A stretch of 64,000 nucleotides of DNA from an uncultured Fibrobacter sp. (lineage in GTDB: Bacteria; Fibrobacterota; Fibrobacteria; Fibrobacterales; Fibrobacteraceae), in NCBI RefSeq assembly GCF_900316465.1, contig NZ_ONDD01000002.1, positions 1 to 64,000 on the forward strand, in the 5' to 3' direction. The position numbers were made by a program, and so were the translations under genes. Each line of letters begins with the position of its first letter. Positions within the stretch are counted from its first letter, which is position 1. The notes under the pieces are model-generated. The model worked only from the letters and a program-made list of their open reading frames with translations, ran no database searches and had not been told where the DNA came from. Shown one piece after another: positions 58,591-64,000 of this stretch.

Positions 58591-59584
58591 AGCCCATCGC
58601 AATCTTCCAGGCGATTACGTATAGCGCGTAGTAAACGAGCAGGCCGACTCCGTCGGCGGTAGCAAGCGGCGTTCCCCAGCGGAGCGCTTTTTTGCTCGGA
58701 ATGAATCCGCAGAATAGTCCGGCGATAAATCCGTAGGCATGTCCGAGAATGTCGGCGTTCTCGCCGAGTCCGAGGAACACGGCGAGCGATGTCGCGCCGC
58801 AGAGCGGCGCGAACCTGCGAAGCAGGCCGTGCGTTTCCTTGGGCATGAGCCTGAATTCAATAACAGAAAGACAACCAATCGCGGCGAATACAAAGGTCGA
58901 AAACCCGAGCGAACGGAAACTCGTCTGTACGGTCAAGGAAACGCACAGGTTCGCGATTGCTGACGCAATCGCGATAAACGGCGCGAGCCGCAAGAGCGGT
59001 ATGCGGAAGGTAATCATGTTCATCACGATGTAGCCGCATATTAAATTCGAGGCCAGGTGCCTTACATCGCCATGCAATGTCTGCGCGGTCAGCGAACGCC
59101 ACCATTCGCCTTTAAGAACCTTGGTCGCGTCTGAAACGCCGGGCGTATGCAGGTTCATGGCGTCTGTAAAATCAATCAGCGTGACAATCAAGGGCGCAAG
59201 CAAAACCCAGAGCGGCTGCAGGCTAAAGCTCAAGGGAATGGGCGGGTTTTCTTCTTTGGGCGGATTTTCCTTGCGGTAAAGCGCCAACTGCAGGCGAGCG
59301 AATTCTTCGTGCTCGGGCAGGACAAAAATCAGAAACGGGCCTTCAATGCTGCGCAAAAGTCGGTGAGAGATTCCCTGCGACAAAAGCACCAAACTGTCGT
59401 CTCGAATCTGGCGGAACGTGCCCTCGGACACGCAGACAATTTCAGGATATTCCGGTTCCTGATTCTCGGGCTCTTGTCCGTTTGAAGAACCTTCGCTTGC
59501 GCTTGGCGTTGGCGGTTGTTCAGGCGGAATGTCCGACGGAGAACGCATGTAGCGCGGCCGTAAAGGCGACATAAAGCGTGGCAT
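58589..59584 (-). CDS. Rhomboid-family intramembrane protease-like protein
   Basis: The 331-residue protein has a Pro/Ser-rich cytosolic N-terminus (about 1-45) with a soluble segment to about 110, then six hydrophobic helices. EWWRSLTAQTLHGDVRHLASN (about 175-195) is the rhomboid L1 pattern, GFSTFVFAAIG (about 225-235) supplies the catalytic Ser and GHAYGFIAGLFCG (about 280-292) the catalytic His. The usual GxSG reads GFST, so the second Gly is replaced by Thr. The ATG at 59584 has a strong AGGAGGAA site. It lies 8 bases after the PHP gene and is cotranscribed. Confidence 0.78.
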   Translation of the reverse strand: MPRFMSPLRPRYMRSPSDIPPEQPPTPSASEGSSNGQEPENQEPEYPEIVCVSEGTFRQIRDDSLVLLSQGISHRLLRSIEGPFLIFVLPEHEEFARLQLALYRKENPPKEENPPIPLSFSLQPLWVLLAPLIVTLIDFTDAMNLHTPGVSDATKVLKGEWWRSLTAQTLHGDVRHLASNLICGYIVMNMITFRIPLLRLAPFIAIASAIANLCVSLTVQTSFRSLGFSTFVFAAIGCLSVIEFRLMPKETHGLLRRFAPLCGATSLAVFLGLGENADILGHAYGFIAGLFCGFIPSKKALRWGTPLATADGVGLLVYYALYVIAWKIAMG

Positions 59585-59592
59585 GGTTCCTC

Positions 59593-61131
59593 CTAAAGTA
59601 CGGCGGCCGAGGTCATGGCAAATTTGCCTGTGGCGGTTTCGCATTCGGCGCGCAGGTAGGCAAAGTTGTCGTTGTTGACGGTAAGGTCTGTGTTTGCGCG
59701 GGCGGCTACGACGCTTTCGATGCACAAGGATTCTTCTTTGGCGAGCTTGCCATTTGCAGAACGCTTGCGTCCGAAAATGCGGATGTAGCGGAATGCGCCT
59801 CCAAAATCTTGCGTATTGCGGGCATGGAATGTCACGGTCTTTTCGCCGCGTTTCCACCAGAGAGCCGGGCCATCGGTAATGTAGCAGTTATCGCCCGCGA
59901 ACGCCTCGTTAAGCGACTCCAGCGAAACTGCGCCTCTCTCGTCTAACTTTACGACTGTTCTCACTTTTCCGAAAACATGTTCTTGGCTATTCCCGAGCGA
60001 AATCAGCGGCATGCTCACGAAGGTCGTTTCGTTCAAGTCGCCATGCGCATCGTTTCCGCCAATCGGGAGCAAGTAATTCCCTTTGCCGAGTTCTTCGATC
60101 CACCATTCACGCCCGAGCTTAAAGCCTTCATCGCGAATACCGTTCCAGAACTGGATTCCGCGAATCTTGTGGGCGGCGTCCAGATTCAAGTCCTTATGGC
60201 TCCAGTAGCCGCGGCGAAAAATAAATTTCTCGAGGTAGCCCATGGGCTGCATGGGGTGTGCGGCAAAGCAATGCGCCTTTGTCATTTCCAATAGCTTGGG
60301 AATCTTGAAGGTCGGCTTGTTGTCGAGCCAGTTGCGCCCGCAGTCGCCGAGCCCGGGCAAATAGCCTTCGGGGCCGAGGGCGGTCATGTGCACGTTTTCG
60401 CCCTTGGAATTGCCGGCCGAAACTTCTTCGCCGGCAATCAGGAGCGGCATGCTTGCATTCTGGTTCAGCTTGCGGACTTCTTCGCGGAGCGCATCGAAGC
60501 GGGTGAGCGGAGTGTCCGCTTCTTTGGTATAGTCTTCGGTGGTGTAGGCAAAGTCGTAGGCGTGATCGGTACAGCTCACGAAATCGAGCCCGACGGCTTT
60601 GGCCGCCTGTTGCATTACTTCGGGCGAGGCGCCGTGTTCCACGTGGTCAGCCGAGTAGTGCGTGTGACAATGCATTTCGCCGGCGACAAATCCCGGCGCC
60701 TTAGGAGGCTCTTCGGCAAGCATATGAATCTTGAGCGACTTGGGCTTTAATCCGGGGTAATTCCAGCGGGTAAAAACTTTAGTGGCGGAGCGTTCACCAC
60801 TTTCGCTGATTCGCTGCGCGTAAATCTTGCAGTCCAGTTCGTGAACGCCTGGCTCCAAGTGTCCGAGCTTGATCGGGTAAAAGCCAAATTGCTCCTTCGC
60901 CTGTATCTGTAAGTCAAAGGTCTTGCCGTTGATTTCCGCCTTCTCGATAAGCGTCGGGAACCGATGCGCGTCGCGGACCACCACCCATAAAGTCGGTTCT
61001 ACGCCCGGCACAAACTGGAACGGGGCGTCGACCAATATTTCGGGCCACGGCTTGTACAGCAGCGACCACGGAAGCTTAAACTTGAAATGCGTCTCGGCGT
61101 AATGCAACTTTTCGCCCGGAATAAAGCTCAT
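59593..61131 (-). CDS. PHP-domain metallohydrolase (CehA/McbA-like)
   Basis: The 512-residue protein has a beta-rich N-terminal region (about 1-145), then a PHP domain with MHCHTHYSADH (about 152-162, metal ligands), SCTDHAYDF, LIAGEEVSAG, CFAAHPMQP and IGGNDAHGD (about 353). A beta-rich C-terminal part follows (from about 400). PHP domains are phosphoesterases or phosphatases using two or three metals; the CehA/McbA type is broad. No signal peptide is visible. The start codon overlaps the previous stop. Substrate unknown. Confidence 0.85.
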   Translation of the reverse strand: MSFIPGEKLHYAETHFKFKLPWSLLYKPWPEILVDAPFQFVPGVEPTLWVVVRDAHRFPTLIEKAEINGKTFDLQIQAKEQFGFYPIKLGHLEPGVHELDCKIYAQRISESGERSATKVFTRWNYPGLKPKSLKIHMLAEEPPKAPGFVAGEMHCHTHYSADHVEHGASPEVMQQAAKAVGLDFVSCTDHAYDFAYTTEDYTKEADTPLTRFDALREEVRKLNQNASMPLLIAGEEVSAGNSKGENVHMTALGPEGYLPGLGDCGRNWLDNKPTFKIPKLLEMTKAHCFAAHPMQPMGYLEKFIFRRGYWSHKDLNLDAAHKIRGIQFWNGIRDEGFKLGREWWIEELGKGNYLLPIGGNDAHGDLNETTFVSMPLISLGNSQEHVFGKVRTVVKLDERGAVSLESLNEAFAGDNCYITDGPALWWKRGEKTVTFHARNTQDFGGAFRYIRIFGRKRSANGKLAKEESLCIESVVAARANTDLTVNNDNFAYLRAECETATGKFAMTSAAVL

Positions 61132-61949
61132 TATTCCTCCGGCTTGTCATCATCATCGTCGTCTTTATCTTCAACCGGCTCCGGTTCGTTCCAGAGCCCA
61201 AAACCGATACGCACTTGCATGGTGAGTCCGCCAATGTTCCACTTGGCCTTTTTATCGGGACCATCGGGGACAATCTTAGAGAATTTCTTATCGGATTCAA
61301 CCTTGATGCTGCTGAAGCCGATATCGCCGTAAATGTTGAAACTTTTCCAGTTTGCAATCAAGTAGCCGACGCTTACGCCAAAGCCTGCGCCAAGGAGCGG
61401 CGTCTTTGCGTCCATTTGGCCCCAGGTCGTATAAATTTCGGTGCCGGGCAATACCCAGTACCAGCGCACGGCAATGCTGAACAGGCTTTCGCCCGAAAGC
61501 GTCATGAAGTTGCGGGGAATGCCGAGTCTGTATTCCAAAAAGAGCGGCATGCCCTGAATGGTATAGCTGTAATTGTGCGTGCGGTTCTTGCGGTCGGTCA
61601 GCACCACCGATTCGTTGTCGTAAATGAAACTGACGCCCGCGCTAATGAAGTTGTCCTTGAAAAGCTGGTATTGGAGTCCTGCCGAAATCGGGAAACAGAA
61701 GTTCACCTTCTGAAAATCCTGCTTGGCGACACTCAGCGATTCGCTTTCGTTAACGGCGTCTTCTCTAAAGCTGCGGTAGAGCGTGTCGATGGCGTTCTGG
61801 AAGTATTCACGTTCCGGAAAGTCCAAAAAAGAAACGGCAGGCTGCAAAAAAATCGAAAGCCTAGAACGGTCGCGGGTCGATGTTTCTTCGGCGGCCATCG
61901 CAGATGCGGCAAGAATTGCCACAAGGAGGATGTTTAAAAGAACTTTCAC
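61131..61949 (-). CDS. Outer-membrane beta-barrel-like protein
   Basis: The 272-residue protein has a GTG start and a signal peptide (residues 1-19, AASAMAAEE). The mature part alternates amphipathic strands (SAGLQYQLFKDNFISAGVSF, RWYWVLPGTEIYTTWGQ) and ends in an acidic run (EDKDDDDDDKPEE) that is probably a periplasmic tail. The stop overlaps the PHP start by one base. Family unknown. Confidence 0.68.
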   Translation of the reverse strand: MKVLLNILLVAILAASAMAAEETSTRDRSRLSIFLQPAVSFLDFPEREYFQNAIDTLYRSFREDAVNESESLSVAKQDFQKVNFCFPISAGLQYQLFKDNFISAGVSFIYDNESVVLTDRKNRTHNYSYTIQGMPLFLEYRLGIPRNFMTLSGESLFSIAVRWYWVLPGTEIYTTWGQMDAKTPLLGAGFGVSVGYLIANWKSFNIYGDIGFSSIKVESDKKFSKIVPDGPDKKAKWNIGGLTMQVRIGFGLWNEPEPVEDKDDDDDDKPEE

Positions 61950-61960
61950 CTGTTTGCGAC

Positions 61961-61975
61961 TTCCTCATCCCACAT
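61961..61975. repeat. TTCCTCATCCCACAT intergenic word, second copy
   Basis: Exact copy of the word at 49439-49453, in the short gap between bamD and the outer-membrane gene. It includes GAGGA on the minus strand, so it may also act as a ribosome site. Confidence 0.4.
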
Positions 61976-62829
61976 TAGTTCTGCATTTCGCGGTCTTCTT
62001 TAAAGAAGCGCTTTTTCTGGGAATCCTTTTTCATGCGCTTGGCAAATGCAATTTCGGCCTTGTCGATTTTCTTTTCGGTCTTTGCAATCTGCTTCTGGAT
62101 TTTCTTGTCGTCGGGGTTTGCTTCGTTGCGGGCAATGTTCAGGTAGAGCTTGGCGGTTTCAAACTGGTCAAGTTCGTTGTAGGCCTGTGCAATCATGAAC
62201 AAAGCTTCGGTGCGGCGCTTGCTCTTGGGGTAGGTTTCTAGGAATTCCTTGAAGTAAATCACGGCGGCCTGGTACTTGTCCATGCGCAGGTAAAGTCTTG
62301 CGGTCTGGAATTCCTTTTCGGCCAAGCGTTCAACGAGCAGGTCGTAGTAATAGTTCACCGAGTCGCGCAGCGGAGAATCGGGGTAGTTCGACAGGTAACG
62401 TTCAAAGTCCTTCATGGCGATCGTCGTGTTCGCTTCGTCGCGGCTCACGCGGAATTCCATGTTGAACGAAGAGATTGCCTTACGGAATTCGGCGGTTTCG
62501 ATAAACGGCGAACCCGGGAAGTTCAAGATGAAACTACCGTATTCACCGCGGGCTTCAATCCAGTCTTCCATGTTAAAGTAGCTTTCGGCCATCAAGAATT
62601 GGGCCTGTTCCATGTAGCCAGTGCCGGCGCAAGTCGAAAGGATTTCTTCGAGCCTGTCTGTTGCACGACCGTACTTTTCTTTCTTGAAAAGTTCCTCTGC
62701 ACCTTCATAGCGAATTCGGCACCATTCGGTGTGTTTCATCTTGCTTTTACCGCTAGAAGAACAACCGACCAAAAATGCAGTTTCAGCTAAAATACAAAGG
62801 AATAAGGGAATCTTTTTGAACAGGTTCAT
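61975..62829 (-). CDS. bamD: BamD-type outer-membrane assembly lipoprotein
   Basis: The 284-residue lipoprotein has a signal ending FLVGC (residues 1-23). TPR-like helices follow (about 40-235), with YEGAEELFKKEKYGRATDRL, YMEQAQFLMAESYFNMEDW and LYLRMDKYQAAVIYFKEFLE, the usual BamD pattern. A charged C-terminal helix rich in Lys ends the chain. BamD works with BamA to insert outer-membrane proteins, which suits a genome rich in barrels. It is divergent from lptF/G and starts the minus-strand unit of four genes down to the rhomboid. Confidence 0.88.
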   Translation of the reverse strand: MNLFKKIPLFLCILAETAFLVGCSSSGKSKMKHTEWCRIRYEGAEELFKKEKYGRATDRLEEILSTCAGTGYMEQAQFLMAESYFNMEDWIEARGEYGSFILNFPGSPFIETAEFRKAISSFNMEFRVSRDEANTTIAMKDFERYLSNYPDSPLRDSVNYYYDLLVERLAEKEFQTARLYLRMDKYQAAVIYFKEFLETYPKSKRRTEALFMIAQAYNELDQFETAKLYLNIARNEANPDDKKIQKQIAKTEKKIDKAEIAFAKRMKKDSQKKRFFKEDREMQN

Positions 62830-62893
62830 TTTTTTTCTTTGGTTAATTCTAATTTTACCCCCGTAAAGTAGAAAATTTTGTAAGTTCAGAAAA

Positions 62894-64000
62894 ATGATTT
62901 TAGTCCGCTACGTGTTGAAAGAGCTCATAGGCCCCTTTTTGGCGGCTCTTTTTGGAATCACGTTCCTGTTCGTGGTGGACTTTTTGGTCAAAATCCTTGA
63001 TAATGTGCTTTCCAAGGGGCTTCCGGCCTCGACCGTTCTTGAAATCTTCGCGCTGAACCTGGCGTGGATGCTTTCGCTGTCTATTCCGATGGCCGTGCTT
63101 GTGGCAAGCCTGATGGCCTTCGGTCGACTTTCGGGCGACCAGGAAATTACGGCCTGCAAGGCGGCGGGTATTTCTCCGCTTTCGCTCATGCGCCCGGTGC
63201 TTTTGGTATCGATGTTGATTTCGGTTTTGATGGTGGTGTTCAATAACTGGGTGCTGCCCGAAGCGAACCACCGCTCGGTAGAACTCATGAATGCCGTGTC
63301 GCGCAAAAAACCGCATGTGTTCATTGATGCCGGCCGACTCATTACGCAGTTCCCCGACGTGCAATTGTGGGTGAACCGCATTGACCCGGTATCGGGTACT
63401 TTGTACGGAATCCAGATTTTCGAAATGGAAAAGAAGGGCGCACCCCGTATTGTGTATGCCGACAGCGCCACCATGGAATACGAAGACAATGGCGCAACGC
63501 TGATGCTCCGCCTGCGTAGTGGCGAAACCCACATGACCGATGCCGATAACCCTGAAAACTATTTCCGCATTCGTTATTTCTCGCAAGACCTCGCCATGAA
63601 GAACGTGGATGACCGCTTGGAACGCCGTAGCCGCAGTTACCGAAGCGACCGTGAAATGCCTATCGAGATGATGACCGAAGTGGTGGAAGATGCCGAAAAG
63701 CGCTATGTGGAATTCAGGGATCAGGCTCTCGAAAAGAGGTTGAATACGCTTGTGACATTGCGTGATGATGTCATGGGTGATTCCATTGTCCCGAAATCGG
63801 TCGAAAGCGGAACAAAGATTGATTCTATCCAGCGCAGGCGGTCCTTGCAGCGACTCCGTGTTCAAGAAATTGCGTCGCTCCGCTCGACCGAAAGACTGTA
63901 TGGCCGCATGGAAACAGAACTCAAGCGCAAGGCGCAGTACACGGTCGAAATTCACAAGAAGTACAGTACCGGTTTTGCCTGCTTTATCTTTATTCTGATT
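62894..64000 (+). CDS. LptF/LptG-type LPS export permease (partial)
   Basis: The frame is open from the ATG at 62894 to the window end (369 codons seen) and begins MILVRYVLKELIGPFLAALF, the usual start of LptF/LptG (YjgP/YjgQ) proteins. Then LAWMLSLSIPMAVLVASLMA and GRLSGDQEITACKAAGIS follow, with the family's periplasmic domain after about residue 110. It is part of the LptBFG complex that extracts LPS from the inner membrane. An extended helical charged insert (about 260-350) lies before the last membrane helices, which are beyond the window. Which paralogue it is cannot be told. Confidence 0.9.
   Translation, partial: MILVRYVLKELIGPFLAALFGITFLFVVDFLVKILDNVLSKGLPASTVLEIFALNLAWMLSLSIPMAVLVASLMAFGRLSGDQEITACKAAGISPLSLMRPVLLVSMLISVLMVVFNNWVLPEANHRSVELMNAVSRKKPHVFIDAGRLITQFPDVQLWVNRIDPVSGTLYGIQIFEMEKKGAPRIVYADSATMEYEDNGATLMLRLRSGETHMTDADNPENYFRIRYFSQDLAMKNVDDRLERRSRSYRSDREMPIEMMTEVVEDAEKRYVEFRDQALEKRLNTLVTLRDDVMGDSIVPKSVESGTKIDSIQRRRSLQRLRVQEIASLRSTERLYGRMETELKRKAQYTVEIHKKYSTGFACFIFILI

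Noticed and set aside
1..64000. Prophage, transposase, integrase, rRNA or replication origin
   Set aside because: No such genes, inverted terminal repeats or DnaA box clusters could be supported anywhere in the window.

Overview
This 64 kb window is bacterial chromosome, most likely from the genus Fibrobacter (rumen/gut cellulose degraders). The evidence is two lipoproteins with the Fibrobacter major paralogous (FISUMP) domain, poly-serine linkers behind lipoprotein signals, a GH9 cellulase with a basic C-terminal tail, a GH5 lipoprotein cellulase, a CotH kinase with a C-terminal sorting-like domain, and promoters of the TAnnTTTG kind seen in the Fibrobacteres/Chlorobi/Bacteroidetes group. 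I see no prophage, insertion sequence, CRISPR array, rRNA or replication origin. Three tRNA genes are present (Gly-CCC, a CAT-anticodon tRNA and Thr-CGT), all on the minus strand.

Layout. 1-7.5 kb: an accessory minus-strand operon (FISUMP lipoprotein and two NERD-domain proteins), a gene remnant, a large CotH-kinase surface protein and a small exported protein. 7.5-10.3 kb: aspartoacylase, an acidic hypothetical and a HAD hydrolase. 10.25-10.8 kb: a tandem array of structured repeats abutting tRNA-Gly. 10.9-15.6 kb: nudC and a polyamine operon (carboxynorspermidine synthase, then arginine decarboxylase). 15.8-20.2 kb: tRNA(CAT), a divergent glycogen-synthase-like protein, a TPR lipoprotein and an outer-membrane protein. 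20.3-24.8 kb: lolA-like, a propeller/FlgD-like protein, a PorV-like protein and recF. 24.8-30.2 kb: mscL, an EamA exporter, coaE, the GH9 cellulase and rlmD. 30.3-37.8 kb: three small lipoproteins, a peptidase/beta-propeller/beta-barrel protein and the GH5 cellulase. 38-46.2 kb: a SagB-type oxidoreductase, lrgAB, fmt-rsmB, two outer-membrane proteins and mutY. 46.2-53 kb: a minus-strand run (GT4 glycosyltransferase, hisA, a lipocalin-like protein, a nucleotide-sugar epimerase, a fused aroK-aroB, aroE). 53-64 kb: a FISUMP lipoprotein, an XPB-type helicase, a Ser-rich lipoprotein, tRNA-Thr, a TPR protein, a rhomboid, a PHP hydrolase, an outer-membrane protein, bamD and an lptF/lptG gene cut by the window end.

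How genes work together. Envelope biogenesis recurs (lolA, bamD, lptF/G, a PorV-like protein, many exported barrels and lipoproteins), next to cellulose breakdown (GH9, GH5), aromatic amino acid synthesis (aroKB, aroE), polyamine synthesis (speA with carboxynorspermidine synthase) and RNA modification (rlmD, rsmB).

The most unusual signals are non-coding. First, two tandem copies of about 213 bp lie next to tRNA-Gly, each carrying several hairpins that are preserved by paired base changes and delimited by a 19-bp copy of the tRNA 3' end. Second, a dispersed two-hairpin palindromic repeat family has two intergenic copies and two copies sitting in frame inside the rRNA methyltransferase genes rsmB and rlmD. 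Third, many genes have a promoter -10 box directly against the start codon, which suggests leaderless transcripts.
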